From: Ryuthela nishihirai
Lineage: Eukaryota > Arthropoda > Arachnida > Araneae > Heptathelidae
Direction of reading: 5' to 3'
Assembly: GCA_038380435.1 (NCBI GenBank)
Contig: JAWZYU010000018.1
Span: 52,415,751 to 52,479,750, forward strand
DNA length: 64,000 nucleotides
In this document: positions 44,730 to 56,723 of the stretch, piece after piece
How the letters are laid out: each line of letters begins with the position of its first letter
Position numbering within the stretch: position 1 is the first letter of the stretch
Position numbers and translations under genes: made by a program
The notes under the pieces: generated by a model
What the model was told of the DNA's origin: nothing
What the model saw: only the letters and a program-made list of their open reading frames with translations
Database searches by the model: none

Positions 44730-45105
44730 TGCGTTTTCATTAAGATTCGTTTAGAAATCAGAATCGAAGTTGTATCATTTAACAGCAGATGCTGTTTGCA
44801 TTCGACTTAAACAATTTTCTTCAAAATTGTTGCAAACCGGATCATAGTATAAGCTTTCAAATTTCATTTATTTCAATAATCAATACTTTATAACAATGGA
44901 GCTCTTGAAGCAAATTCTTATGACTAGCACTCTTCTCTCAATTCTCTCAGCTTCAGTTTCTTTAAATATTAAATGAATATTATTAAAAGTCGCAATTTTG
45001 TTAAATTTGATACAAATTTTCAATTTAGTTGTAGTGACTATTTTCGTTAAGCATTTGTTTTCGAAGTTAGGTACATTCGAATGTTCGTTTCCATTCGCAT
45101 AGCAA
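44730..45105. mobile_element. possible diverged FB560 copy
   Basis: Phrases such as ctttaaatattaaatgaata followed by ttgttttcgaagttaggtac and gtttccattcgcatagca follow the right half of FB560. It ends where a hAT-type MITE begins. Confidence 0.4.
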
Positions 45106-45118
45106 AGACTGTCCCAAC

Positions 45119-45336
45119 CAGGCACGCATCTAGGGAGAAATGGATTTCCAATGCACAATGCAATATAACATTTTCCACTCCGTTTTACAGCTCTTCAAAA
45201 AATTTCTTGAAAATTGCGTGAAATGTGAATAAGCTTAATAATTTTTGCTTCTATTGCCCTTATTAGCATTCAGAAAGGTGGTGGGGGGGGGGGGGGGGAA
45301 CATGACCTCCTGTCCCTATACCTAGATTCGGCCCTG
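45119..45336 (+). mobile_element. hAT-type MITE, third copy
   Basis: caggcacgcatctaggg ... gcaatataacattttccact ... aaaatttcttgaaaattgcg ... a 16-G run ... cctagattcggccctg. Flanks gtcccaac and gcccaata share only part of an 8-bp duplication. Confidence 0.75.
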
Positions 45337-46385
45337 GCCCAATACTTTAGTAATATGTTATCTATAGAAAAAGCATTCATATATTTCGAATTAAAAACAG
45401 TCGCATCGTTTTATAGTAATTTACTTGAACTGGAGAGATATATTAAGTATTAACTGGTTTTCACACTTCTAGTTAACTGACTTTCCATTTTCCCAAAGAT
45501 TTTAAAAATGTACATTCTACATTTTTAAAATTCTTGCGGTTTGAAAACCATATTATTGGTATGAATTTAGGCCTACATGCTCATTATTCCTGCAGAAACG
45601 TTCATGATTTCTGCCTTGAAGTTAATAAATATTAACAACGGAGAATAATATTCCTAAATTCTCTTAGCGTTATACATTCATTTATGATGGATGACAGGAC
45701 TTCAAAACCTATTAGAGATTGTTATTAAGGTCTTTGTTTAAACCATTAAGATGGACTGCTGGCCATATTATGCTGCTTAAATTAAATGTGTTGTTAAAAT
45801 CTAAAAAAAGGCCTTTTTTTTCGAAGCACTTGCTGAAAGATTCAGATGATCTGTATACAATATGAGATGCTAATTAAAAATGACAAGTCCTGGTTCTTTC
45901 CATAAACTATGAAATTGAGCATAGATGCTACAGAGAGATTTTTTACGTTGACCACACAAATCATCAAAAATTGGTAATATATATATATAATTGCCTTTTG
46001 GGTAACTGGCTGGTATTTCAAACCATATGTACAGCTTCAGAGAACCTGCATAATTTTCTCTGGAGAAGGAGGAGTGAGTAGTAGTAAAAGCATGTTGGAT
46101 GTTCGTATCGTGGATTTTTATTAATGATTAATCTTTTCCGATGCAAATGCTTGACGATTTTGTGTTATGAACAAAGGAATTCTTAATATCAACTTCTTTC
46201 TGTGTGAAAAACATTCTAGTCCAATTTGCTTGCGGTGACAAGTTTTCATTGTGTTCTTTGATGAATCTTAATAGTGAACATTAGAAATAAAGGCTTCAGA
46301 TAGAGTAGATAGACAATCAATATCTGATCCACTAGATATATGGGAGGAATGGGCTAATACACATTTAAATTTTTTTTTGTTTCTA
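45337..46385. other. unassigned sequence
   Basis: Contains a short AT microsatellite near 45980. Nothing else. Confidence 0.4.
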
Positions 46386-46490
46386 ACAGACCCTCTACTA
46401 TGGCATATAAACTGATAGGCTCCTGTCAGACCTCTGCGGCAAGCAGCTGCTTGAGGGGGTATTTATTTATTTTATTTTAATTTCGAAGGA
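46386..46490 (+). repeat. SA SINE, 3' half
   Basis: agaccctctactatggcata ... ctcctgtcagacctctgcgg ... gcagctgcttgagggggtat, then an A/T tail. The 5' half is absent. Confidence 0.9.
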
Positions 46491-46635
46491 AAGTAAAATG
46501 CCTTTTAACTCTTCCCACCATTACTACATCTTCTTTTCCTGAGAACACCAATCATTCAGCCCTCTCCTTCAGTGTTATTTGTCAACTAATATCATTTCTG
46601 GAATATATAACAATTTTAACGTTATAATCATATAG

Positions 46636-46831
46636 CAGACTCGGATATTTAAAAAGTAAGGGGTGGGGGCAAGATACTGGAATTCCATTGCAATGTAACA
46701 ATTTCTTTTCCTTTTCAGAGGTCTTGAAAAAAAACATAAAATGTACATAAGTTTAATAGTATTTGCCTTCGTTATCGTCACTAACATTCTCAAAGGGGGG
46801 AGTCACGCCCCACGCCCACTAGACCCGAATG
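46636..46831 (+). mobile_element. hAT-type MITE, fourth copy
   Basis: cagactcggatatttaaaaa ... ttccattgcaatgtaacaat ... aggtcttgaaaaaaaacata ... cactagacccgaatg. Same segment order as 25087-25398. Confidence 0.65.
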
Positions 46832-47038
46832 ACATCATAGTAACACTAGGATGGGAATCATCATGATCAAATTATCATGATCATATTTAAGAAATATTTT
46901 CCTTAGAAAGATTTTCTTCTCAGAGATAATTATGATCCCATCAACATCTTCTACTACAACTTGGAAATTGGAGCTCTAAGTAAAGTTATTTGTAGTGGTG
47001 AGCAATTTCTATAATACTAAATTTTATATATACATTTA

Positions 47039-47592
47039 CACTGCTCTATTAAAAAGATTAGATAATTCCCATGCTATGTCAATTGGAATTTAACTTCGAA
47101 ACTCCATAACTTCTAAAATATGCATTTACTAAAAAAATGCGACTGAAGATAAAGATCACATGAAATCTATTTGAATCACGATTTTCGGTATATTCGTTCA
47201 GCATCTAAAGAATTACAGAAGCTAGAATATTTTACAAAAGAAAATTGTCATAAGAATTTGCCTCAGAAATTAAATAAAAATTTAAATAATATGTATTTCT
47301 TGAACATTTAATAAAATTAATATAAGCTTTGGAAGTTTGTGTAATGATTATTTCAATATTTGGCAATCATGAATGCTTTTAAAAAAAAAAATAAGATAAT
47401 TTATTCTTAAATATTTCAACTTTCTTAACTCTTTAAATACTGAGTGAATATTGTTGAAAATCGAGATTAAATAGATTTGGTTCTGATCTTTATCTTCAGT
47501 CACATTTTTCCATTAAATGAATATTAAAGTTATAGAGCTTCAAGATTTCATTCCCATTGACATAACATGGTAATATTTTGGAAAGGCAGTTC
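47039..47592. mobile_element. FB560 palindromic element, near complete
   Basis: Left end after TA: cactgctctattaaaaagat; right end taatattttggaaaggcagt. The internal order (aaaaatgcgactgaagataa, aagaatttgcctcagaaatt, gaatattgttgaaaatcgag, cttcagtcacatttttccat) follows the 19030 copy throughout. Confidence 0.8.
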
Positions 47593-48724
47593 ACTTTCAA
47601 ACTTAAATTTGAGTATGTTAAAAAAATTGCAACTTGGAACTCCAGATACTAATCATAAGCAAAGAAAAGCTAAAGTAAGCTAAAGTAGCTATCTTAAACT
47701 ATCTAAAGCTAAAGTAGTTCATTTCGAGAGAATAACGAAAATTGAAAAACTTACAAGAAATCAACTGCTTTCTTATAGGAAATCCACCTCGATTGAAAAA
47801 TATCGTCCTACTTTGATAATGAAGCACAATAATATAAATGTAAATCTCAGTTATTAAGAAATCGTCTATGGAACACATGAATAAGCACCTAAAAATTAAT
47901 CTTTTTCTTAAAATACTGTTTATCATGAGGCTCTTTAAATGATGAACAAAAAATAATTGGGATTGGAAACTTATTTTATTTTCATTAAAGGAAACCTCTT
48001 GTTGAAAGTAAAATGAAAATAACAACACAACATTATTTTAAATCAAATACTCAATCTCTACAAAGGATGATCATCTATATCACCAGTGACATTAAAATGC
48101 TTTTAAAAAGGGCCGAATAAAAATAGATTATATTAAAAACTTCTAATGAAAGAAAGAGCATACTTCATTTCAATAGCTTGATATAATGTTCTAACGAATT
48201 ATATTATAATTCTGGATCCCCACGATCGATTCATACTTTAATATTATGTGTATAAACATATTTAGTAAGCTATGATCATTGAGTAAAGAATAGCACACAC
48301 AGAAGAAAAAAGGATTTAGGTAGCGTTGCTGATTTTTAATCATGAATGGAAATTAAAAGTAGCAGGGTTCAAGTTCACTTGAAGCGAGTATATGTAGAAA
48401 AAAGGGGCAAACGCCCAGAGAATATAAGCCGACAAGACAATAGAAAAATAAAAATGAAATATGAACAGATGTCATAAAATAAATGTGACACACAGAAATA
48501 TATGTAATAATTCTTTGAGCAGAAGGTGTAGCTATTCGTTTTATTAACACCTTAGAATCTATGAAAAGGAAAAGGTTTTCTTGCTCAAATTATTTACGCT
48601 TTTGACAATTATATCTCAAAGAGACATTACTTCAACCAATTCAACAACTAGCAGACTGACAAAGAGAACATCGGACAAGACCTTCAGAATTTTTGCATTT
48701 CCCAAAGCATGCAAACATTTCTAT
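47593..48724. other. unassigned AT-rich sequence
   Basis: A minus-strand frame of 109 codons (47699-48028) is AT-driven with no motif. Nothing supported. Confidence 0.4.
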
Positions 48725-48884
48725 GAGAGTCTTTTGAATTGAATACTTCATATCTGATTGTGAAGAATTTACAGTTTTAAGATGTTAACTATAATTTTTT
48801 TTTAAGATTTAAGATTGTTTTAAGATGAGACGGAAATTTTGAGTTTGCCTGCTGGGTTGAGTATATTTATTCTGAGCGATACTT
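48725..48884 (+). repeat. inverted duplicate of 50743-50870
   Basis: gatgagacggaaattttgag ... tgggttgagtatatttattc is, base for base with few changes, the complement of 50743-50802. Similarity continues outward (tcatatctgattgtgaagaa against ttcacaatcggatatgaagt type). It covers the tail of an SB copy plus about 100 bp of its flank. Confidence 0.8.
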
Positions 48885-49140
48885 TTCTTTCTATGCTCAA
48901 TGACTAGGTCACAATGACCCCCAAGGCTTAGAACAGGTTGCTTCAGGATATCCCTTGGCCGGTTGACAAGTGGGAAATGGGAGCCTTGCATTAAGACCAT
49001 CCTGCCCGTCAGTTCATTGACCAGTCTGACTGACGACAACTTTCGAAGTCCATCAGTGTCTGCTTCTTCACGGATGGAGAACGCTTAAAAAATTAAAAAA
49101 AACTAATCACATGGAGAGTTGGGACTTCAGATTTAAGTGT
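48845..49140 (-). repeat. SB SINE, diverged
   Basis: Tail ggttgagtatatttattctg, then gactaggtcacaatgacccc, then ccagtctgactgacgacaac near the central block. The head is only weakly visible (gagttgggacttcag). Confidence 0.7.
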
Positions 49141-50742
49141 ATGAATTCTGCACTTTTCCGACTTGCTGCCTGATATTCTTGTATATCTCGAACACCATGG
49201 ATATTTTTTAATGTTTTATAACCTTAGCAAAAGAAAAATAAGGCAATGCCACTTACATCCAATATGAGTATGATAAAGTAAAAGTTATAAGAAATTAGTT
49301 CATTGAATTAATGAACAATTTAATTAATTTTGTTATACTCGAATATGTATGAGCTTAAATCAGTATTACTCAAACGTTCTTTAGAATAGACTTTATAAGC
49401 TAGAAGCCATTACATTTATTTTCATCAACCAAGTTTTAATCCAATTTATCTTTTAAAAGGTTTTAACTCTTTCAGTTAGTTTAGTAAAATATAATTAATT
49501 TTAGTTTTTAATTCATGACAGGAAAAAAACAAGTTGTTTTTGCAATAATTTATATTACTCCTGTAAAAGCTGTAGAGAATATTTTAGAATAAATTGTTAA
49601 AATAGGAGTCTTCTTCAGATACGTTATTCGTAGGATTCGCTTAATATATAATATTAAAAGGAATTTGAAGTTAAAATTGCATAACAGATGATAGAAATGT
49701 GTTCGGACTAAAATTTTCCCCAAATCGCAACTGTGCGCGAACCATTTCGATATTTACTCATCCAGGGCCTATTAGGAAGAAAAGAAAAATTATCCGACAC
49801 ATCCTAAAACAAATGCATGCCTCTACAGGCCTGAAACTAGGAGGAGGAGGACAAGGAGGGCTCAATCCCTCCTGGCAAGTCCCTCTTCTCTCTCTCTATT
49901 AAACTTTTCATTTTGTTTGAATTTTTGACATTTTTAACTTTTGCTACTCTGCAATAGGAACCACCGATGCAAATTTTGCGACGGCTCACATTTAGTTAAA
50001 GACTCGCATTTTAAGCCATTACTTTTATAAAAATTCTATGGTCAGACCCTCGCTACAAATGCCTAAGCAGTCCTATGAATATTAATTACCCCTTTCCCCC
50101 TTTGTTTTAAGGCTGATTACTGGATTGTGCTTCTAAGCCCTTTTTAATTTTTTGTATTATAGGCTACTGAAAATTTGAAAATTGTTATTATTTGTTGAAG
50201 AAATGAAAATCTTAATGTTACTTGGAACGGAAAATATTAGAACTTCTTTAGTGTCATTAATTATAAACGGTAAGAGTGATTCTTTAATGAAAGATAGAAT
50301 GCCTTAAAATAATCGAAGGATGGGCATGGTACTTATTTTGATTAGTAAAGAGATTAAAAGGCTCAGATCAAAGAAATTATTTATTGTTTACTATTTTTTT
50401 TTAAATTGGAAAACAAGTTGAAATTTAAATTATATCTAAGCCTTAACTGTGCGAGCAGGCTCGATTCAGCCCAGCCTGAGCTTGAAATAACCTTCAACGT
50501 AATTATCTGTAACCTAAACTGATGCACAGATTAGTTGAGGTAAAAAAAATCAAAAACCCCTGAATTTCAGACGCAAAATATCTTTTTAAATATTGGTCCA
50601 CCTCGATTTTAACAATTTTCGGTATGTAAATCTATAAATATGCAGGAGCTAAATAAATTTCAAATAGTTAATGATATCGAACTGAATTATTTTAACTGCC
50701 TCTATCATAATAAATTTTCTTAGACAAAATTGTCTTCTGAAT
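49141..50742. other. mostly unassigned
   Basis: A hAT-left-end-like cagtattactcaaacgttct after cttaaat (about 49363) has no visible partner. A G/A-rich block near 49825-49900 weakly recalls the hAT-type MITE. No other signal. Confidence 0.3.
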
Positions 50743-50870
50743 AGTATCGCTCAGAATAAATATACTCAACCCAAAAGGCAAAATCAAAATTTCCATCTCA
50801 ACTTAAAACTCTGGTAAGTCGTCACAATCGGATATGAAGTGTTAAATTTAAAGACTTCTTTCAGTCCAAC
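50743..50870 (-). repeat. inverted duplicate of 48725-48884
   Basis: agtatcgctcagaataaata (SB tail) followed by flank sequence that mirrors 48725-48884. No complete SB copy is attached here. Confidence 0.8.
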
Positions 50871-50997
50871 CTGCCCTAGGGGTTAGCGTACCTGATTACT
50901 AAGACCAGTGGGTATGTCCTTGTGTGTTTGCATGAGAAACCAAGACAAGCCCAATAGAGCTTCAAGGTTATCTCCATCGTTTGTGTAGAAGTAAAAA

Positions 50998-51243
50998 AAA
51001 ATAATAAATACCCCCTCAAGCAGCTGCTTGCTACAGAGGTCTGACAGGAGCCTGTCAGTTTATATGCCACAGTAGAAGGTCTGAGAGGATGGCAGTACCT
51101 CAGCAGAAAAACGATACATACATCCATGCCTTACCCGGGGCTCGAACCCAGGTCACTTAGATTTGCAGCATCCATGCCTTAACCGGGGCTCGAACCCAGG
51201 TCCCTTAGATTTGCAGCCAAGCGCGCTAACCACTCGGCCACAC
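50998..51243 (-). repeat. SA SINE with 48-bp internal tandem duplication
   Basis: Full from A-rich tail to cactcggccac. The B-box region is present twice in tandem: 51121-51168 and 51169-51216, both catccatgcctta...gatttgcag, differing at two bases. Confidence 0.93.
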
Positions 51244-52730
51244 CTTCTTCTATTTAAAAAAATGGGATATCCGGTATAACTAATGTTGATGCTATATGCG
51301 CAATGCACATATATTTAAAAATTTGAGCAAAAATAATTTGGTAATTTTAGGTAGAACCATACGCGGATGACAAAAGTGCTATCCGCATTAACAAATCTGT
51401 ATTAGCATCCGTATGTATCGGCTACTTGATAACTGTCGAGGATTTATAAATGCTTGATGTTTGATGTAAGTTTGCAAGTAAAAGAAATCAGTCTAATAAA
51501 TAATAGACTTTACCCAATGTATTTTTTAAATGAATATCATCATTCAATTTTCAAATTAAGTTTTATCCATTATCTCGAGAAATTTTTTTCCGCTGAAGTC
51601 AGCCATAATTATGAATTCGTACATGATTCTGTTGATCGTTTCTGCTATCCAGGTTAATATAAATTTTTTTACCAGAGGTTTTATCCGCTATCCTCATTAA
51701 CTTCAATCTTTCATCCGCGAAGTGCTTTTAAATGTGCATATGCACATAAGGCTCTAATTATAGATCTTTCACTGTACTTCCAATAGAGAAATTTTGATCA
51801 AATATAAGAAGTTAGGAATACTTCAAAGACATTGTACTTGTTCAGATAGCTTAAAGTTTCCTACCATGGTGCCTCTAAAAATGATATACGAAGTTCTCGT
51901 TGGAATGAATGGCGGAAGGCCAGTGACTACAGGCCATGCTGGAAGTTTCATGCTGTCATCGTTCTAAACGTGTGACAAGTTGCACCACCCTTTCTGTTGA
52001 ATATTCGGTGACCGGTCAAGGACACTTGATTAAACAAAGGCAGAAAGTCTGCCGAAGAACGGATGTGTAACCAGCTGAATTTAGATGGCCTTGACTAAAC
52101 TTAAGCTCAGTTTTCTTTCCATACCTAAAGACAGCTTGAAACATTATTTCAAGCTTTAGTCTTCAGAGTCATCATCTTTTCTTCATGCTTCATCATTTTT
52201 CTTCTCTGTTTCATACCTTTGTGATTCTGAAGCAGTGAACAAGAAAACATTCCGATACAGCTGAGATTATGGATTGTCTATGGTCCCTCAGTCAAAGTCG
52301 AAAACAAGTTTGCACATTATGTTTCATTATCGATAATACGAAATTGTTTGAATATTTGAGAGGCAAGAATGCAAAAGAGAGTACATTTCTGGTCACAGAT
52401 GTGTGGAATCATTGTAACAAATTCTTCTTCTTCGAGAATTTAGCAAGCAAAACCTAAACTCTAAGTAAAAGTCGAAAAGTCTACCCAAAATTAGGTTAAT
52501 AACAAAGTTGATTGCTAGATATTTTTTAGTAAGTTTAGGTTTGCAAGACCTAAAATACAAAAAAAAGACGTGAGTGAGTAAAATTCTACATCTGATTTAT
52601 ATTCTAGCAGAAAACAAATAGGGACATTGTCAGGTAATTTTTGTTGATGCGAAGATAATATCTAGAGAGGGATGAGCTTTTTTTAGCTCGGTGAAATGTT
52701 AGAAGGGTATGGATAAATAAGTAAAATGTA
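51244..52730. other. unassigned sequence
   Basis: The block 51890-52080 is less AT-rich (gtgaccggtcaaggacactt) but shows no coding motif or repeat match. Confidence 0.4.
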
Positions 52731-52781
52731 CCGTGGCCGAGTGGTTAGCACGCTGGGCTACTGATTTATTGGGACCTGGGA
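52731..52781 (+). repeat. SA SINE, head only
   Basis: ccgtggccgagtggttagca ... gggacctggga, cut just before the B box. Confidence 0.8.
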
Positions 52782-53044
52782 TTTTATTTTTTATCGTACA
52801 AAAAGAATTATATACTATAGTACTGTTTATATTAAGTTAGCAATCGTTCAGAATGCTTTTCGGTGTATATTTGTAGGTCTCTTTTTGTTCCAATGGTATG
52901 TTGCCAAGCTTATTATGGTAGATAATAAATAAACTACTGCTAAAGGCGTATTGAGCTTGAAACTTAATGCAATTTGCACTCAGTTTTTGAAATTTCTCGA
53001 AACGTCCTTAACAATTTATGGCCGTATCATCTACTTAACATGGA

Positions 53045-53178
53045 TTGGGGTGCTTAGTCGGTAGCATGGCAGGTTCGTAATCTGCAGTTCCCAGGTTCGA
53101 GTCCCACCTGGGCCAGCATTGAGATTTATCTCCGCAAAACTTCCCACCTTGGTAGGTGGGGAGTTTTGCGGGGTTATT
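53045..53178 (+). repeat. SB SINE, head with hairpin
   Basis: ttggggtgcttagtcggtag, ggttcgtaatctgcagttcc, B box aggttcgagtccc, then cgcaaaacttcccaccttgg followed by its near-complement taggtggggagttttgcg instead of the normal SB continuation. Confidence 0.85.
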
Positions 53179-53350
53179 ATAAACTAATTTGCTATAAATG
53201 CAAAGCGATATATATTAATGAAAGAATACCTCAGAAATTAATCCAAGTATGAATGGTTTTTATTGATTAAATTGCTACAGAGCATTTAAAGTGTTGTAAC
53301 CATAATTTAAAGTTATTTTTAATTTTTTTCGACACATTATTTTTACGAGC

Positions 53351-53427
53351 ACGAGCCTACAGTCGATGTGCTATTTTGAGCCCGAGCCTACAGCCGATGT
53401 ACTATTTCGAGTCCGAACTTACAGTCG
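53351..53427 (+). repeat. 31-bp tandem repeat, 2.5 units
   Basis: acgagcctacagtcgatgtg ctattttgagc occurs twice with few changes and a third time in part, directly before an SB SINE. Confidence 0.85.
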
Positions 53428-53825
53428 ATGGGGGCGGTGGTGGTTCAGTCGGTAGCGCGCCAGGCTAGGTAATCTGTAGTTCCCAGGTTCGAGTCCCAGC
53501 TGAGCCAGTATTGAAATTTATCTCCGCACAACTCCCCGCCCTGCCCTCGGTCAGTAGGGGACACCGATGAGCTTGAAAAGACCTCCGTCCGTCGGATGGA
53601 ACGTTAAGTCGTGGCTCCGTATGCGGGAGACCCATATCCTGTGCACGTTAAAGAACACGCTGGATGGCCTTGACGGTAGGGTACCACCTGTTTCCTAACA
53701 GCTGTCCATTGGGTCCCCTCCTCCAACCTTCTCTGAGTCCTCGGGGTCCCTGCGACTTGGTCATTTAACCATATTTTGTGCAAAATAAAAAAGTGCCACT
53801 GGGACATAAAATAACTCAACCCATC
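53428..53825 (+). repeat. SB SINE, full length
   Basis: Head ggggcggtggtggttcagtc with agcgcgccaggct, B box aggttcgagtccc, central cgtccgtcggatggaacgtt, acgttaaagaacacgctgga, ccaaccttctctgagtcctc, tail gtgccactgggacataaaat. Confidence 0.92.
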
Positions 53826-54161
53826 TTTTTAACACATGCATAATGCTACACAATGGCATAACTATCAACTTAAAATGGAAAGTGGGTGGAGTTAATATAT
53901 TTGAGTCATGTTAATTTTAATGAATGGGAGGGTGGGGAGCTGATGTGCTGTATCGCTGATTTGTGGGGATTTCTTAACAAATACATATTATTTAAACCGT
54001 TTGATATACCAATTATAATGCTGCATGCTTTTCATGTTTACTCAATTCTGATAATATCGCTATTGCAATGCAATTGTGCCACGAAACGAACTATGTTACT
54101 TAGAAAAACGAAGGATCTCTTACGAAGATATTTAGAAAAAGTTACGTTGCAAGGCCTATTA
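53826..54161. other. unassigned sequence
   Basis: A 94-codon frame (53886-54170) runs into the next SINE; no motif recognised. Probably chance. Confidence 0.35.
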
Positions 54162-54224
54162 AACCGATAGGCTCTTGTCAAACCGGTGTGGCAAGCAGCT
54201 GCTTGAAGGGATATTTATTTTTAC
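54162..54224 (+). repeat. SA SINE, 3' end
   Basis: aaccgataggctcttgtcaa ... gcaagcagctgcttgaaggg, then an atatttatttttac tail. Confidence 0.85.
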
Positions 54225-55149
54225 TATACGGAGTAACGGTAAAATTCCCAACTATACGGGAAAAGTACCTTATTTGAGACAGATTTAACAATTTTATTTA
54301 TCACACAATATCTTAAATAAACTATTTATGCCTATGACAATATGTAGCTGTTATTAGCAAATATATCTTAGGTACCTTAAGACTATATAGCATTCCTAAA
54401 AGGTGATGTTCTGACTTTTTGTAGGGGAGTGGAAAATCATTACGGGGAGTGCGAAAAAAAAAAATGCCCTGGGTGGGAATCCTCGTTCAGACTGGATATT
54501 CCTCTGAGAAATTCGATGATTTACCTAAGGAAAATATTTTTCTGCCCATTCGGTTCTGATTCTAAAATCCAAATATGGATAATAAAAATACCAAAGAGAT
54601 GGGGAAAATTGAAATATCATACTATTGAAAGCATAATGCTCTTTTTTTAAACAGCTGACTGATTTTGTTGTTGCCTTTCACTCTGATGTGATTAATTGAA
54701 GAAGAGTATTTTATGAATGTTAAGCCATATACCTCCCCTAAAAAAATGAAGAGAACATATTTGAATATTTGGAAAGATTTTCTTTAAAAAAGAATCTTTC
54801 TGGTTCGTTCCTTTTTTTAATTTGTTTCTTTTATGTTCAATTTTTTGTGAGACTTTATATTATTGCAAATTAAACAACTTAAGAACGTCAGCTAATCCAG
54901 ATTGGTGTAATATTTAATATAGCTCCCTTAAGTTAGAATGCTGTTGTATCTTTTTGAAACAGTTCTTAACATAAAAATCACTGGTGCACAATATTTTTCA
55001 TTGCACTGTCTATTTAACCAGCACATGAATCAATCATTATCCCAACTGCAACCGCAAATTATCTCTTACCGCAACCGCAACCACAAGTCACCCATTTTCG
55101 CAACCACTATTAGGGGCTTTTATTGTCCTGATTTTTATATCTGATTGCA
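54225..55149. other. unassigned AT-rich sequence
   Basis: Includes a short CA-rich run of aaccgcaaccacaa units (about 55038-55090). No coding signal. Confidence 0.4.
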
Positions 55150-56115
55150 GTTTTTATGCTATTTTTCAGTTCCTATCAATTGCGTGATGAGCAATGTGGT
55201 TTCAGAAGTGGTTGGGGATGTGTGGATCAGATATTTTCACTTAGGCAGATTCTTGAGAAATGTTTAGAGTTTCAGAAACCTTTGGTTGCTAGCTTTGTTG
55301 ATTTCAAAAAGGCTGTCGACTCTGTTGATCGTCATAATTTGTTGTTGATTGTTAGATCATATGGTATACCAGATAAGTTAGTTAACATAATGAAAGCTCT
55401 CTATAATAACACCGAGTCATGTGTGAGAGTTGGTAGAGCTTGTAGCAATTGGTTTAGCATTACTTCTGGTGTTCGACAAGGGTGCATTTTGTCTCCTTTT
55501 CTGTTTAGTTTGGTTATTGATTATGTTATGCAAAATTCACTTCAAGGGAAAGATTTTGGCCTTAAATGGGCTGGAGATACGAAAATTTCTGATTTAGATT
55601 ATGCTGATGATTTAGACCTTTTGGCAAATGATGTTCATGAGATGAACTCTTTCATTCGAGCTGTTGATGAATCTGGTAGTAGAGTAGGTTTGTTAATAAA
55701 CAGAGAGAAGACTAAAGTGATGAAAATTGGTCAGGCAGGCTGTGATTCTGTTAATCTGAATGGTTGCAGTCTTGAGCAGGTGTTACAGTTTAATTACCTT
55801 GGGAGCTATGTAACTGATACTGGTGATGTGCGGCATGAGATTAACAGACGGATAGGGATTGTTGCCGGAACTTTTAAGAATCTATGGAGAGTGTGGAGAA
55901 ATAGGCATATACACCTAAAGAATAAAATTAGACTGTGTAATAGTTTGGTTCTTTCTAGGGTTACTTGGTATGGTAGTGAAACTTGGACTCTTTGTAAACA
56001 AGATAACAAGAAAGTAGATGCTTACGCAGTATCTTGGGCATTAGGCGTCCAACTTTGTAACTAATGATGAGGTTAGGCAAAGGAGTCTGCAACCTCCTTT
56101 AAGAGTAATTTTTTT
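55150..56115 (+). mobile_element. RTE-like LINE fragment carrying RT
   Basis: Begins abruptly inside the RT region and ends in the early C-terminal region, where the frame is lost compared with the second fragment (55988-56090 against 57790-57905). The endonuclease, the 5' region and the 3' end are absent. Confidence 0.85.
55156..56064 (+). CDS. non-LTR reverse transcriptase fragment
   Basis: An open frame of 302 codons encodes part of a LINE reverse transcriptase, which would copy the element RNA at a nicked chromosomal site. Visible RT motifs, in order: LRDEQCGFRSG (residues 9-19), motif A SFVDFKKAVDSV (46-57, catalytic D49), motif B SGVRQGCILSP (104-114), motif C YADD (149-152, catalytic Asp pair), GLLINREKTKVM (178-189), then FNYLGSYV (212-219) and YGSETWTL (272-279). 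Family knowledge places this set in RTE-like non-LTR elements. The key residues are intact, but the N-terminal endonuclease is missing and the last ten or so residues are out of frame. The ATG is not the native start. Not expected to be functional. Confidence 0.9.
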   Translation: MLFFSSYQLRDEQCGFRSGWGCVDQIFSLRQILEKCLEFQKPLVASFVDFKKAVDSVDRHNLLLIVRSYGIPDKLVNIMKALYNNTESCVRVGRACSNWFSITSGVRQGCILSPFLFSLVIDYVMQNSLQGKDFGLKWAGDTKISDLDYADDLDLLANDVHEMNSFIRAVDESGSRVGLLINREKTKVMKIGQAGCDSVNLNGCSLEQVLQFNYLGSYVTDTGDVRHEINRRIGIVAGTFKNLWRVWRNRHIHLKNKIRLCNSLVLSRVTWYGSETWTLCKQDNKKVDAYAVSWALGVQLCN

Positions 56116-56352
56116 AATAGTATTTTTTGGAAATCATAAATTTGTAAAATTTTACAATTGTAACTTAAATCAAGTTGTTTAAGCAAACATCTTCATAACT
56201 AATTTAAATCAGATGTTTCAAGCAATTTTAGTAATCTTCAGAACAACTTCTGTCATAATTGGTGAGTAGGTTTTCGGCGACGAGACCTTTTGTTATTAAA
56301 GCTCTCAGAAATTTTACGTAGTAAATGCTGAAAGAAAAATTTCGTTTACTTT

Positions 56353-56428
56353 GGACATGGTAGGAAATTTTTATTTAATGGTTAGACGTGGTAGTGAATT
56401 TTTATTTAATGGTTGGACATGGTAGGGA
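56353..56428 (+). repeat. 31-bp tandem repeat, 2.4 units
   Basis: ggacatggtaggaaattttt atttaatggtt repeats with few changes between the two LINE fragments. Confidence 0.8.
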
Positions 56429-56723
56429 CAAACTGTTGTTGAGTCATAGAACTGCATTATTTTGAAATATAAATTTTATCAAACATATTATTTTCACTGA
56501 AGTAAGTTTGCCACTGGTGGTCTGGCCATTGCTGCACTGGTAGGCCTCTGTTGAGGGAGATCTGCCGCTGTGTTTTCTATTTGTTTGTGAGTTGCCAGCC
56601 CTAAGTGAACAGAGGCACGAGATGCTTTATAGCAGCTGGTGGATAATCCTAATCAGGGGACATCGCAGGTACCTGAATCCTCACTTAGCTAGTTGGGCAT
56701 CGTCAATCTTAAACTGAAGTAAT

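Noticed and set aside
49363..49440. hAT-like left end after cttaaat
   Set aside because: No matching right end or duplication found within several hundred bases.
53886..54170. 94-codon frame
   Set aside because: Ends inside an SA SINE and has no recognisable motif.
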